Positions 16,024 to 25,892 of a stretch of DNA of 64,000 nucleotides are shown here, in pieces (positions within the stretch are counted from its first letter, which is position 1; each line of letters begins with the position of its first letter). The stretch is taken from the NCBI GenBank assembly GCA_014654455.1, contig JACWCY010000001.1:53501-117500 (forward strand), written 5' to 3'. Under the pieces are notes generated by a model, which was not told where the DNA came from, did not search any database, and saw nothing but the letters and a program-made list of their open reading frames with translations. Origin of the DNA: Pelagibacterales bacterium SAG-MED01. GTDB lineage: Bacteria; Pseudomonadota; Alphaproteobacteria; Pelagibacterales; Pelagibacteraceae. Made by a program: the position numbers and the translations under genes.

Positions 16024-17339
16024 TTGAAATTACAAATATAATTTTAGCCTTATTTTCATTTTTGTTAATTACATTTGTACCATTAAATATATTTAACACT
16101 AAAAATAAGATTTTTAATGATTGTTCATCGTTAGATTTAGCTTCATTTAATTTGATTATTAATTGTAATATTTTGTTAATTTTTTCACTTCTTCCTCTTG
16201 CAATGGAAAATTATAATTACATTTATTACACTTTCTTAATACTCTTTTTTTTCTATTCTTATTTTCTAAAATTTAAGAATTTAAAAGATTTTAAAAGTAT
16301 GACTTTAAATATAATATTTTTAGCATCTATTTTTTTTATTATTTCTATTCATGTTACTGCAAAATTAAAACTTGGATGGGATGCCCAATTTTTTTACTTT
16401 ATTAAATCATTGTTTTTTATTGAAGGACAAAATTTTTATGATTTAAATAAATTTCAATATGGTTTTCATCCCCATTTAGGATCTTTTTTTTGGTCATTTT
16501 ATTGGAAGTTAATTAATATTAATTATGAGTATATTGGAAGATTATTCTATGTTTTTGTCTCTTGTTTTTCTTTATTTTATATTTGTAAAAAAAATTTTGA
16601 AGATAATGACTTCAGAATAATAATATTTTTTTTGTTGGTATTGTTTTTTTATGAATATGAGAGATTTTCTGGACTTCAAGAAATTCTTATATTCTCATTC
16701 TTAATTTTATTATCAAAATATTTTATGAAAATATTAAATACAAAAAATATTTTATATTCAATTTTTTTTGTAATCACATGCAATCTTATCTTGTGGATAA
16801 AAGCTGAAGGAGTAGTTTATTTATCTATCATGTTTATAATTTTTAATTTGAGTAATAAAATTAATATTAAACAAAAAATGTATATGAGTTTATGTTTTGT
16901 ATTAATCGTTTTATTTAAATATATGGTTTATGAGATTTCACAAAATGTGATGCTAGATAAAACTGGACACCCATATGATTTAAATTATTTTGAAATCTTA
17001 AATCTAAATTTTATAATTTTTAAATTAAAACTCATCATACCGTATCTGATTTATTATTTATTAAATAATATATTTTTAATTTTTGGAATAATTTTAATAA
17101 TTTACAATAAATATTATAAGATAAATATAGCGTATAATAACTCTATGTTATTATATTTATTTTTAAGCACTTGTTTTATTTTTAGTGCTTACCTATTCAG
17201 AGATATGGAAATTGAATATTCAATTAAAACTACTATGGAAAGAATTACATTTACAATATCTGGTTTTTATTTAATGACTTTAGTAAACTTTTTAACAGAT
17301 ATCGTAGATAAGTTTAAAAAAATAAAGTCAAAATCATAA
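16020..17339 (+). CDS. Polytopic membrane protein, probable GT-C glycosyltransferase
   Basis: A 439-aa protein with about eleven helices. The first large periplasmic loop carries KLGWDAQFFYFIKSLFF and then YGFHPHLGSFFWSFYW, a D-plus-aromatic arrangement close to the catalytic loop of GT39/ArnT-like GT-C enzymes. It would move a sugar from a polyprenyl phosphate to a glycan in the periplasm. It is coupled to the anchored protein upstream and shares its last 6 bases with the convergent UbiA-like gene. Confidence 0.65.
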   Translation: MIEITNIILALFSFLLITFVPLNIFNTKNKIFNDCSSLDLASFNLIINCNILLIFSLLPLAMENYNYIYYTFLILFFFYSYFLKFKNLKDFKSMTLNIIFLASIFFIISIHVTAKLKLGWDAQFFYFIKSLFFIEGQNFYDLNKFQYGFHPHLGSFFWSFYWKLININYEYIGRLFYVFVSCFSLFYICKKNFEDNDFRIIIFFLLVLFFYEYERFSGLQEILIFSFLILLSKYFMKILNTKNILYSIFFVITCNLILWIKAEGVVYLSIMFIIFNLSNKINIKQKMYMSLCFVLIVLFKYMVYEISQNVMLDKTGHPYDLNYFEILNLNFIIFKLKLIIPYLIYYLLNNIFLIFGIILIIYNKYYKINIAYNNSMLLYLFLSTCFIFSAYLFRDMEIEYSIKTTMERITFTISGFYLMTLVNFLTDIVDKFKKIKSKS

Positions 17340-18197
17340 AGCATAAATACAATATAGACTGTAAAAACCAAAGGATATCACTAATAATATTAAAATTTTA
17401 TCTTTAGTGAATACTTCTACAGGATCAGAAAAATTTTTTTTAAATAATGAGAATAAATATCTTGCTGTACCAAGGGCTACTATCACAAAGCTTAAATAAA
17501 AATTTTCTCCAAATTTATCTATACTTTTTTCGGATATAGAGAATACAAAGAATAGGATTATTAATATTGAAGAATTAATTAATATAAACTTTTGAAGTTC
17601 ATTTGTATTATAGAGAGATACAAAATTTTTGTTAATTTTATTATTATTTAAATCCATAAGTCTTTTTCCAAACCCAACAGTTAGTACTGCAAAAAAAATA
17701 ATTGATACTAACCATTTAGAAAAATCCAAATTAAAATAATAAATTGGTGCTAACACCCTAATAATATAAAATAATGATAAAACAACTACATCAATTATAT
17801 AAATTTTTTTAAGAAAGATTGAATAAGATAAATTTAATAAAAAATATGTTATAAAAACCATATTTAAAACAAAGTTATTTTTATAAAATAAAAAACTTAG
17901 TAGAGTTAAGAATAATATTAAACAAAGTATAATTGCATTTTTCTTTGAAATCTCACCAGATGCTATGGGTCTTTTTTTTTTTATTAAATCTTTTTTATCC
18001 TCATTGCAATCTATAAGATCATTTAGAATATAAATAGTACTTGATGAAAAAGAGAGAAGAAAAAATATATCTATTAAACCAATTAAAACTTCTTCTGAAA
18101 GATATAAAGAAGAAAAAAAAATTGGAACTAAAATTAATATATTCTTAATCCAATTTTTAACTTTAATTGTTCGAGCAATTGTAGATATATAATTCAT
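17334..18197 (-). CDS. UbiA-family prenyltransferase, polyprenyl-phosphate phosphoribosyltransferase-like
   Basis: A 287-aa membrane protein with about eight helices. It has the first aspartate motif YILNDLIDCNEDK, followed by KKKRPIASGEISK, and the early RTIKVKNWIKNILI; both are typical of the UbiA subgroup that includes decaprenyl-phosphate phosphoribosyltransferase. The second motif, near GFGKRLMDLNNN, is present. It would attach a phosphoribosyl (or similar) group to polyprenyl phosphate. It ends a three-gene reverse operon with two epimerases and may supply donors to the GT-C proteins nearby. Confidence 0.78.
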   Translation of the reverse strand: MNYISTIARTIKVKNWIKNILILVPIFFSSLYLSEEVLIGLIDIFFLLSFSSSTIYILNDLIDCNEDKKDLIKKKRPIASGEISKKNAIILCLILFLTLLSFLFYKNNFVLNMVFITYFLLNLSYSIFLKKIYIIDVVVLSLFYIIRVLAPIYYFNLDFSKWLVSIIFFAVLTVGFGKRLMDLNNNKINKNFVSLYNTNELQKFILINSSILIILFFVFSISEKSIDKFGENFYLSFVIVALGTARYLFSLFKKNFSDPVEVFTKDKILILLVISFGFYSLYCIYAL

Positions 18198-18201
18198 TCA
18201 T

Positions 18202-19242
18202 TTACAAAAATTTTTTTAAAATACCTAAAAATTTTTGTTTAATTTTACTTCTGTGGAGTGAAGAATCATATCCTAGTTCATCAATTCTATTTAAATAATC
18301 ATTGTAGGAATTACATAACATCTCAATATTTGATAACTTTGGTCTCCATTTCAATATTTTAAAAGAATTTTTTAGGTCGTAATGAAAATTCCATGAATAA
18401 GATAGATAATGCCAAGAAGAAAGGGGTGACAAATTTAATTTGTCTAAAACTGCTAAAGAAAAAATACAAAGATTCTTGTTTATAGGTAAAACTTGAGATT
18501 TAGAATTTACTTTTTGAAAAAAACCATTCAAATCATCTTTAAGGGTACCATAACGATCAGTTCCAACATTAAAGATACCAGATATGTTTCTCTCAGCAGT
18601 CTCTACACTTACGTCAACCAAGTCTGCAGTATTTGCAAATTGAAATGTATTATTACCATCACCAATGATAGGTATTTTCTTATTATCCCTAACCCAATCA
18701 AACAATATCTCAAATATTCCAAGTCTACCCTCACCTAAAATTGGTCTAGGTCTTATTATTGAACATGAAATCTTTGCTTCATCAAATTTTTTTTTATTAT
18801 TAACCATTTCCATCTCGGCATGATATTTGGAAACTCCGTAAGAGCCTGTTGGATTATAACTCATATAATCGACATTTAATGTTTCACTTTTAGGTTTTCC
18901 AAAAATTGCAGACGAACTCATATGACTTATATGAGAAATATTGTTACTTTTAAGAGCTAAATCTATTACATTCTTTGTGCCAACAACATTGGTCTCGTTA
19001 AATTTTTTTTCTGCTTTTGATAATGGCACTAAAGCAGCATTATGATGAACCACATCTGCTTTTTTTAATAATTTGTAAAGGTTTTCTTTATCTAAGATAT
19101 CTATTTTATGAAATTCTGAAATTGAAGAAATTTTATCATCTTCAATTATGTCTAAAGATATGACTTTTTGATTTTTTTTTACAAGATCTTTGACTATAGC
19201 TGAGCCAAGAAATCCACATGCACCAGTTACTAAATGAATCAT
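18202..19242 (-). CDS. NAD-dependent epimerase/dehydratase (extended SDR)
   Basis: A 346-aa SDR with VTGACGFLGSAIVKDL, VHHNAALVPLSKAE, MSSSAIFGKPK and catalytic YGVSKYHAEME. The C-terminal half (PIIGDGNNTFQFANTADL) follows the epimerase/3-beta-HSD-like pattern. It sits 4 bases before the UbiA-like gene, so it may change the sugar that is carried on polyprenyl phosphate. The substrate is not known. Confidence 0.75.
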   Translation of the reverse strand: MIHLVTGACGFLGSAIVKDLVKKNQKVISLDIIEDDKISSISEFHKIDILDKENLYKLLKKADVVHHNAALVPLSKAEKKFNETNVVGTKNVIDLALKSNNISHISHMSSSAIFGKPKSETLNVDYMSYNPTGSYGVSKYHAEMEMVNNKKKFDEAKISCSIIRPRPILGEGRLGIFEILFDWVRDNKKIPIIGDGNNTFQFANTADLVDVSVETAERNISGIFNVGTDRYGTLKDDLNGFFQKVNSKSQVLPINKNLCIFSLAVLDKLNLSPLSSWHYLSYSWNFHYDLKNSFKILKWRPKLSNIEMLCNSYNDYLNRIDELGYDSSLHRSKIKQKFLGILKKFL

Positions 19243-19247
19243 TAGAT

Positions 19248-20300
19248 TTAAAATTTTAGACTATTGTTTGATTGCATCCATTGAAAATTTCTTTTTAAAC
19301 CCAAACTAAGGTCAATTTTTGGATTATACCCAAGGTCTTTTTCAGTTTTTTCAATCGTACAAAATATGTTTTTACTAAGTTCTGACAGCACGTGTATTTT
19401 AGAATTATACAGACCAGTTTTTTGTAAGATTGCATCTGCAACATATGCTAAGTCACTAAAAAAACCAGGTAGTCTAATATTTTTATTTTTAGATTCTATT
19501 GAAAAATGTTCTAGAAGAACTTTTCTTATTGTCATAATAATTTCTATTTGACTATAAGGTTTTCTATCAGCAATCCAATAAGCATTTCCTACTGCTTTTT
19601 CTTTTAAGTATGCGAGTATTAATCCATAACTTAAATTTTCAGTATTAGACATAGATCTCAAATTATCACCTGAACCAACTAAGGGAACTTTTCCTTTATT
19701 AATCATTTCAAAAAATAAATTTTGTCTATCTGGCTGATGCGGTCCATAAAACCACATTGCTCTAACAAGAACCGTATCTATCAGTTTTTTTTTTTGTATT
19801 TCTCTAATATATTCTTCCATTAACATTTTAGATCTACCATAATTAAAATAAGGGTTATATTTTGAATTTTCATCAAATGGTGTATTTTGATTAACATTCA
19901 AACCAAACGGAGAATTAGAGGATAAGACAATAATTTTCTCAATATTGTTATCAATTGCATTTTGACATATATTTTTTGTTCCTTGAAAGTTAACGTTATA
20001 TAAATCTGAAATTTTTCTTGGATGAATAATTCCCACCAGATGAAACAATACTCCACTTTTAAAGTTATCTAAAAAACTTTTACAATCATCGAAACTTGTT
20101 ACATCGCCATAAAAATAATTTATTTTATCTCCAAATAGTCTAAATAACTTTTCGTGTTCATTTTTGGGAATAAATACATTAATATTTAAATTTTCACTAA
20201 GGTTATGAGTTTCAGGATAAATATCTATACCTTTTAAAAAGGCATTAATTAAATTAATACCCAACCAACCGCTTGCACCCGTAATTAAAATATTTTTCAT
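19248..20300 (-). CDS. NAD-dependent epimerase/dehydratase (extended SDR)
   Basis: A 350-aa SDR with ITGASGWLGINLINAF, FHLVGIIHP, LSSNSPFGLN and catalytic YGRSKMLMEEY; WFYGPHQPDRQN follows. It differs clearly from the neighbouring SDR at 18202, so this is not a recent duplication. First gene of the reverse three-gene operon; its start lies about 100 bases from the divergent methyltransferase. The substrate is unknown. Confidence 0.73.
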   Translation of the reverse strand: MKNILITGASGWLGINLINAFLKGIDIYPETHNLSENLNINVFIPKNEHEKLFRLFGDKINYFYGDVTSFDDCKSFLDNFKSGVLFHLVGIIHPRKISDLYNVNFQGTKNICQNAIDNNIEKIIVLSSNSPFGLNVNQNTPFDENSKYNPYFNYGRSKMLMEEYIREIQKKKLIDTVLVRAMWFYGPHQPDRQNLFFEMINKGKVPLVGSGDNLRSMSNTENLSYGLILAYLKEKAVGNAYWIADRKPYSQIEIIMTIRKVLLEHFSIESKNKNIRLPGFFSDLAYVADAILQKTGLYNSKIHVLSELSKNIFCTIEKTEKDLGYNPKIDLSLGLKRNFQWMQSNNSLKF

Positions 20301-20401
20301 TGTTTTGTAAATTTGTTTGTCGAATTTGTGAGTATATAACTTATAATATTAAAAAAATATACACATATATTATAAAAATAATTATAAGACACTTAGTGAC
20401 T

Positions 20402-21070
20402 ATGAAAGAAAAACTATACAATATTTTGAGATTATTACTTGGAAGTGGAAGTCTTTTAAGAAAATATCAAATCAACTTTTGTTCAAATTTATCTTTAAAA
20501 GGATTGTCACTAGAATTAGGTGCCACTGAAACTATTGAAAATAATTTTTCCTATTTCATAAAACATGACAATGAATTTCATCTGTCAAATAATTTCGAAA
20601 ACAAAAAATTAAAAATCTTTAGGGCAGACTTAACAAAAAAATTAAAAATTAGATCCAATAAATATAATAATATTTTAATTTTTAACGTTTTAGAGCACTT
20701 ACCAGATTATCACACTTCATTGACTGAAATTAACAGAATATTAAAAAAAGATGGTACACTTATAGGCTCTACTCCTTTCATTTATCAAATTCATGGAGCA
20801 CCAAAAGATTATTTTAGATTTACTAAACAATTTTTTGAAAATGAACTTAAAAAAAAAAAATTTAAAATAATTAAAATAGAATGTCTTGGAAAAGGACCTT
20901 TTACAGCTTGTTATTCATTACTTTTTGCTTATTTACGGTTTTTGCCAATTTTTAGTCAACTATTTTTATTAATCTGTTTCTTATTAGATAATTTTTTGCA
21001 AATTTTTATAAAAACAAATTTAAAAGATATATTTCCTATTGGAATTATTTTTTTAGCAAAAAAGAAATAA
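20402..21070 (+). CDS. SAM-dependent methyltransferase (Methyltransf_11-like)
   Basis: The ORF track opens at TTG 20300, inside the start codon of the divergent gene, and gives an implausible 34-residue head; ATG at 20402 (MKEKLYNILRLLLG) is the better start, giving about 222 aa. The core has SLELGATETIE (degenerate motif I), IFRADLTKKL and NNILIFNVLEHLPDYHTSLTEINRILKKDG, as in methyltransferases of glycan loci. A hydrophobic C-terminal stretch near LFLLICFLL may bind the membrane. The target is unknown. Confidence 0.7.
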   Translation: MKEKLYNILRLLLGSGSLLRKYQINFCSNLSLKGLSLELGATETIENNFSYFIKHDNEFHLSNNFENKKLKIFRADLTKKLKIRSNKYNNILIFNVLEHLPDYHTSLTEINRILKKDGTLIGSTPFIYQIHGAPKDYFRFTKQFFENELKKKKFKIIKIECLGKGPFTACYSLLFAYLRFLPIFSQLFLLICFLLDNFLQIFIKTNLKDIFPIGIIFLAKKK

Positions 21071-21079
21071 TTTTATTAA

Positions 21080-22219
21080 ATGAAAATTTTTTACTGGTCC
21101 CCGTTTTTTTCTAAAATAGCTACAATCCAAGCTGTAATAAGATCAGCTGAGTCTCTTATTCAATATGAAAAACAAAAAAAATACGATGTATCTATTATTA
21201 ATGCTATTGGAGAATGGGAAGAATATAAGAAATTTATTAATAAAAAAATTAACATTATCAATTTAAACAATAAAAATTTAATAAATATTATTCCAAAAAA
21301 TAGTTATATCAAAAGTAGACTTTCATATATTTTTATTTTTTTGTTTAATTTTTTTAAATTGAAACGGCTAATAAAACAAGAACAACCAAATTATTTAATT
21401 ATACATCTGATAACTTCATTGCCAATACTTTTATCTATTTTTTTTAAAAAAAAAACCAAGATCATTTTAAGAATTTCTGGTTTACCAAAAATAAATATTT
21501 TAAGACATTTTTTTTGGAAACTTTTTTCAAATAATATTCATATTGTTACTTGTCCAACAAAAGCGACTTATGATTATTTTAAACAAAAAAAAATTTTTTC
21601 TGATGAAAAATTAATAATTTTAAAAGATCCAGTAATTGATATCGAAAAATTTAAAGATCAATCTAAAGAAAAAATTGAAAATAAATTTTTAGAAAAAAAG
21701 ATCATTATAGGTATCGGAAGATTAACTAAACAAAAAAATTTCGAATTATTGGTAAATTTTTTTTTAAAAATAGAAAAGGATTATCCTGAATACATATTAA
21801 TTATTTTAGGTGAAGGTGAAAATAGGCACAAATTAGAAAAAATAATTAAAGATTTTAAGCTTCAAAATAAAATTTATATCTTAGGTCATCAAAATAATGT
21901 CTATAAATATTTAAAAAATTCTAAATATTTTATATTATCCTCATTATGGGAAGATCCTGGTTTTGTTTTAATAGAAGCTGCGTTGTCTAACTTGACTATA
22001 ATTTCTAGTGATTGCCCAAATGGTCCTGATGAAATTATTGTAAATAAAAATTTTTTATTTAAGAATAATAATTTAGAAGATCTCTATAAAAAATTTCAAA
22101 GAATAGAAGATAGCCCGCATGATTTGACAGTTTTAAATCAAAAAATTTTGGTTAAAAAAAGAATAAAGGAATTTACTAAATTTTGGCATTATAAAAGTTT
22201 AAATAAATTATTAAATTAA
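21080..22219 (+). CDS. GT4-family glycosyltransferase
   Basis: A 379-aa GT-B enzyme. The C-terminal half has IIGIGRLTKQKNFELLVNFF, ILGEGENRHKLEKI, the acid pair region LSSLWEDPGFVLIEAA and SSDCPNGPDEI, the standard GT4 donor-binding signature. The N-terminal domain (IYWSPFFSKIATIQAVIRSAESL) binds the acceptor. It transfers a nucleotide-sugar to the growing glycan on the cytoplasmic face. It is one base from the GT2 gene that follows. Confidence 0.85.
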   Translation: MKIFYWSPFFSKIATIQAVIRSAESLIQYEKQKKYDVSIINAIGEWEEYKKFINKKINIINLNNKNLINIIPKNSYIKSRLSYIFIFLFNFFKLKRLIKQEQPNYLIIHLITSLPILLSIFFKKKTKIILRISGLPKINILRHFFWKLFSNNIHIVTCPTKATYDYFKQKKIFSDEKLIILKDPVIDIEKFKDQSKEKIENKFLEKKIIIGIGRLTKQKNFELLVNFFLKIEKDYPEYILIILGEGENRHKLEKIIKDFKLQNKIYILGHQNNVYKYLKNSKYFILSSLWEDPGFVLIEAALSNLTIISSDCPNGPDEIIVNKNFLFKNNNLEDLYKKFQRIEDSPHDLTVLNQKILVKKRIKEFTKFWHYKSLNKLLN

Positions 22220-22220
22220 A

Positions 22221-23135
22221 ATGGATAATATCATTTTATGTATCTGCACTTATAAAAGAAATAACAAATTAATTGATTGTTTGTTAAGTATAAAAAGATT
22301 AAAGCTATTAAAAAAATTTAATATTAAGATATTAATCTTAGATAATACTATTAATTTTTCCTCAAAAAATATAATTAAAAATTTCAAAAAAAAAATTGAC
22401 TTTAAAATTTTTCTTAAAAACGAAAAAAGGAGAGGTGTAGTTTTTGCCAGAAATGCGTGCTTAGATTTTATCAATAAAGAAAATCCAAAATATGTTGGTT
22501 TTATTGACGATGATTGTATTTTAGATCCAAATTGGTTAATAAATACAACTAAAACTATAAATAATTTAAATGCAGACGTTGTAACTGGTCCACAACATTA
22601 CAATAAAAACAATTTTCATAAAGATAAAATAAATTACACAATGTTTTTTGAGAAAAGTTATAAAAAAGATATTTCAAAAGTTAATTGGGCTGCTACAAAT
22701 AATGTTTTTTTCAAATACAGTATTATAAAGAATAATAGTTTAAAGTTTGATCAAAATTTAAATAAATTTGGAATGGGAGAAGATCAGCTATTTTTTTTAC
22801 AACTATCAAAACTAGGAAAAAAAATTTATTGGTCAAAAGAAATATCTGTAACTGAAACCATTCATGCTCATAGGTTAAGTCTAAATTGGCTCATTAAGCG
22901 AAGTTACAGACTTGGTATACTTGGTAACTACATTGATAGAAAAATGCATGGTAATCTTTTTGGAATTTTAATCAATTACATAAAATCAATTTATTTTTTA
23001 CTAAAATTTATTCTTATTTTATTTTTACCGTTTAAAAAAAATTATTTCATCAGCCTAAATAATAACTTATTTAGAGCTATTGGAAAATTTTTAGGACCAA
23101 TTTTATTTAAAAAAATAAACTTTTTGAATAATTAA
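22221..23135 (+). CDS. GT2-family glycosyltransferase
   Basis: A 304-aa GT-A enzyme: LCICTYKRNNKLIDCLLSI at the start, RGVVFARNACLDF near residue 73, then FIDDDCILDPNWL with the DDD metal/nucleotide motif near residue 95. MGEDQLFFLQLSKLGKKIYW is the acceptor-side ED motif. Hydrophobic helices close the C-terminus. Its last 4 bases (TTAA) are shared with the stop codon of the convergent WecA-like gene. Confidence 0.85.
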   Translation: MDNIILCICTYKRNNKLIDCLLSIKRLKLLKKFNIKILILDNTINFSSKNIIKNFKKKIDFKIFLKNEKRRGVVFARNACLDFINKENPKYVGFIDDDCILDPNWLINTTKTINNLNADVVTGPQHYNKNNFHKDKINYTMFFEKSYKKDISKVNWAATNNVFFKYSIIKNNSLKFDQNLNKFGMGEDQLFFLQLSKLGKKIYWSKEISVTETIHAHRLSLNWLIKRSYRLGILGNYIDRKMHGNLFGILINYIKSIYFLLKFILILFLPFKKNYFISLNNNLFRAIGKFLGPILFKKINFLNN

Positions 23136-24166
23136 TTAGCTAATTTTTTTTTTAATATAAAGTATAAGAAATTATAAATTGTTAATGAAAAAATTGTAAT
23201 TGTTAATTGATATTTTGTATTAGAATAATTTAAGGTTGCTAAATAGAATACGATTAAATTAAATAAGTTAATCATCAAACCTGAAAAAGTATTCACAACT
23301 ATAGGATTGGTAATTTTTTTTTTTAAAAAACTATTAAAATTTAAATAAATTAATTGATGTAAATGTAAATTATCAGGTTTAAATGCTGAGTATTTAATTG
23401 AAATTTTTCTTATTATTGAAAACAAGTTTTCATATGCAGGATACCATAAAAGGTTCATTACGTAATATGGTGAAATTGAATTATTATTATTATATATATC
23501 AATTAAGAGAATACCAAAAAAAACTCCTAGTAAATAGGAACCTCCATCACCTAAATATAAAAGCTCGAATAAATTAAGAAAAAATAAAATCAATAAAGTG
23601 GTAATTAAAACAGAAAATAAGTTTTCATTAAAAAAATCATAGGAAAAATCTCCTAAAAGAGTATTAGCAAAAAATAATACTAAAATATAATAACCTATAA
23701 CTAAGGTATTAAGCCCGTCAATAAAGTTTGTTCCATTAACAAGAACCAAAATACAAAATGTTGAAAAAAAAAATTTAAAATAAAAATTTTTAAGAAGATT
23801 ATCAAAAAAATCTACTCTTATAGAATCAATTGTAATATCCATTAATATTATGAAAAAAACTAAAAATAAAATTTGTATAACAAAACGAAAATTTGGAGAT
23901 CTTAAAATATTTGTATCAGATAAAAATCCAAATAAAAAAATTAATGAACATAAAGTCAATAAATATAAATTTTCTTTTGATAAAAAAATAAATAGAGTTA
24001 GTAAAATTATTAATCCACCAGAAAATGGAGGTGAAATACTTTGATTTATGAGAATCTTATGTTCTGAAATGCCTTTTTTATCTCTTAGAAAAGAAAACTT
24101 AGAAAAAAAATAATTAATTATTAAACTATATGAAACAATAATAAAAAATAATTTAATATTTTCCAT
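23132..24166 (-). CDS. WecA/MraY-family polyprenyl-phosphate sugar-1-phosphate transferase
   Basis: A 344-aa membrane protein with about ten helices. It has the early LRDKKGISEHKILINQ, NGTNFIDGLNTL (the DGL catalytic motif), and YLGDGGSYLLGVFFGIL; the HLHQL motif near residue 270 corresponds to the sugar-recognition loop. Such enzymes move a HexNAc-1-phosphate from UDP to undecaprenyl phosphate and start O-antigen or capsule units. It is the last gene of the long reverse operon that begins at 34816, just after gmd. Confidence 0.85.
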   Translation of the reverse strand: MENIKLFFIIVSYSLIINYFFSKFSFLRDKKGISEHKILINQSISPPFSGGLIILLTLFIFLSKENLYLLTLCSLIFLFGFLSDTNILRSPNFRFVIQILFLVFFIILMDITIDSIRVDFFDNLLKNFYFKFFFSTFCILVLVNGTNFIDGLNTLVIGYYILVLFFANTLLGDFSYDFFNENLFSVLITTLLILFFLNLFELLYLGDGGSYLLGVFFGILLIDIYNNNNSISPYYVMNLLWYPAYENLFSIIRKISIKYSAFKPDNLHLHQLIYLNFNSFLKKKITNPIVVNTFSGLMINLFNLIVFYLATLNYSNTKYQLTITIFSLTIYNFLYFILKKKLAN

Positions 24167-24171
24167 TAAAA

Positions 24172-25227
24172 TTACTTTAATTCAGATTTGGCTAACTCTA
24201 AATCACTTTTGATCATATCCTCAACTAATTTTCTTAAAGTAAACTTTGGCTTGAATCTTAATTTTTTAAAAGCTTTTCTTGCATCACCTCTAAGATAATG
24301 AACTTCATTTGGTCTAAAATAACGTTTATCAACTTTAATCAATAATTCCTTTTTATTTTTATTTAATATGTAAGCTTTTTCATTAAGCCCTTTTCCCGTC
24401 CAAATAATTTTCATTTTCAAAACTTTTGCACACATATCTATAAATTGTCTGACGCTATAAGAATTTCCTGTTGCAACAACAAAATCTTCAGGTTTTTTTT
24501 GTTGTAAAATTCTCCATTGCATTTCAACATAATCAATTGCATGTCCCCAATCTCTTTTTGCATTGAGATTACCTAAATACAAAACGTCTTTAGATCCAAG
24601 TTTTTTTCTTGTTAAAAATCTTGTTATTTTTCTAGTTACAAAAGTTTCTCCCCTTCTTGGGCTCTCATGATTAAAAAGAATACCATTGCTTGCAAAAATG
24701 CCATAGGACTCCCTATATACAGAAGTAATCCAATATGAATACAATTTAGCAACACCATATGGGGACTTGGGATGAAACTTTGAATTTTCATCAAATACAT
24801 TTTTATTGTAAGTTTCTCCAAAAAGCTCTGAAGTACTTGCTTGGTAAAATTTTACTTTTTTAATATTTAAAAATCTCAATGCTTCTAAAATTCTTAATGT
24901 TCCTATTCCAGAAACTTCTGCAGTATATTCCGGATTATCAAAAGATACTCCAACGTGACTCTGAGCTCCAAGATTGTAAACTTCATCTGGTCTAATTTTA
25001 TTAATTATATTATAAACGCTATTGCTGTCGGTTAAATCACCATAATGTAAATAGAAATTTGTTTTATTATGTGGATCAATATAAATATGATCTATTCTTC
25101 CTGTGTTAAAGGATGAAGATTTTCTAATTACTCCATGGACAACATATTTTTTTTTTAATAATAACTCAGCTAAATATGAACCATCTTGTCCTGTAATGCC
25201 TGTGATTAATGCAACTTTTTTTTTCAT
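24172..25227 (-). CDS. gmd: GDP-mannose 4,6-dehydratase
   Basis: A 351-aa SDR with [62 protein letters not shown], catalytic [11 protein letters not shown] and [19 protein letters not shown], all diagnostic of GMD. It makes GDP-4-keto-6-deoxymannose, the branch point to fucose, rhamnose, perosamine and colitose. With the ColD-like (6219) and Fcl/ColC-like (7487) genes it could supply GDP-colitose or GDP-fucose. The paired GT2 gene overlaps its start by 4 bases. Confidence 0.95.
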   Translation of the reverse strand: MKKKVALITGITGQDGSYLAELLLKKKYVVHGVIRKSSSFNTGRIDHIYIDPHNKTNFYLHYGDLTDSNSVYNIINKIRPDEVYNLGAQSHVGVSFDNPEYTAEVSGIGTLRILEALRFLNIKKVKFYQASTSELFGETYNKNVFDENSKFHPKSPYGVAKLYSYWITSVYRESYGIFASNGILFNHESPRRGETFVTRKITRFLTRKKLGSKDVLYLGNLNAKRDWGHAIDYVEMQWRILQQKKPEDFVVATGNSYSVRQFIDMCAKVLKMKIIWTGKGLNEKAYILNKNKKELLIKVDKRYFRPNEVHYLRGDARKAFKKLRFKPKFTLRKLVEDMIKSDLELAKSELK

Positions 25228-25892
25228 TTTTTAACTATTAAAAGTCTTAATATAGAAATTAGTATTAAAAAACCATCTCTAAATTCATTTACCTTCTTCA
25301 CGCCTGCTATTCTTGATCTCTCAAAACTTGGAAAATCGGTTAAAATAAAATTTTTTTTTTTAGCTTTAATTGGTAATTCTACGCAAAATGAAAAATCATT
25401 ATACCTCATATCAAGGCTTTTAAACGCCTCAACTGATCCCATAACATACGTATATAAAACATCTGAAATTTTCAATTTAAATAAAAAATTGCATAATTGA
25501 GTAAAAAAAAAATTTCCAACGCTTGTTAAAAAAGTATCATCTTCGGTTCCTGCTCCTTTAATATATCTAGAGCTAAAAACAAAATCAGAACCACTCTCTA
25601 GCTTTTCTTTTAATTTATATAAATCTGAAGGATCAAAAGATCCATCAGCATTAAACACACAAAAGTATTTTGTTTCCACCGAGCTAATACCTTCTCTGAG
25701 TGCGTTTCCAAATCCTTTACCAGTTTGGAAAAGAATTTTTTCATTATAACTTTTGATTGAACTGTAAGTAGACAAATCATCTTTTGACATAACAATTATT
25801 TTTTTTACATCATATTTTTTTAATTCATCAAGTACTTTTGGCAAAGATTCTGGTTCATTTTTTGCAGGAATAACTAAAGTAATTTCATTCAT
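25224..25892 (-). CDS. Family 2 glycosyltransferase, Dpm1-like (paralogue of 5556-6242)
   Basis: A 222-aa GT-A protein with [35 protein letters not shown] and [14 protein letters not shown]. It aligns over its whole length with the island's first gene (both have DGS in place of DxD, GNFxF and a late ERxRxAGxKKV segment). No C-terminal membrane domain is present. It probably loads a sugar on a polyprenyl phosphate. It is overlapped by one base by the gene upstream and is coupled to gmd downstream. Confidence 0.75.
   Translation of the reverse strand: MNEITLVIPAKNEPESLPKVLDELKKYDVKKIIVMSKDDLSTYSSIKSYNEKILFQTGKGFGNALREGISSVETKYFCVFNADGSFDPSDLYKLKEKLESGSDFVFSSRYIKGAGTEDDTFLTSVGNFFFTQLCNFLFKLKISDVLYTYVMGSVEAFKSLDMRYNDFSFCVELPIKAKKKNFILTDFPSFERSRIAGVKKVNEFRDGFLILISILRLLIVKK

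Noticed and set aside
20300-20401. TTG start at 20300 for the methyltransferase
   Set aside because: It would begin within the start codon of the divergent epimerase and adds 34 unlikely residues; ATG 20402 fits.
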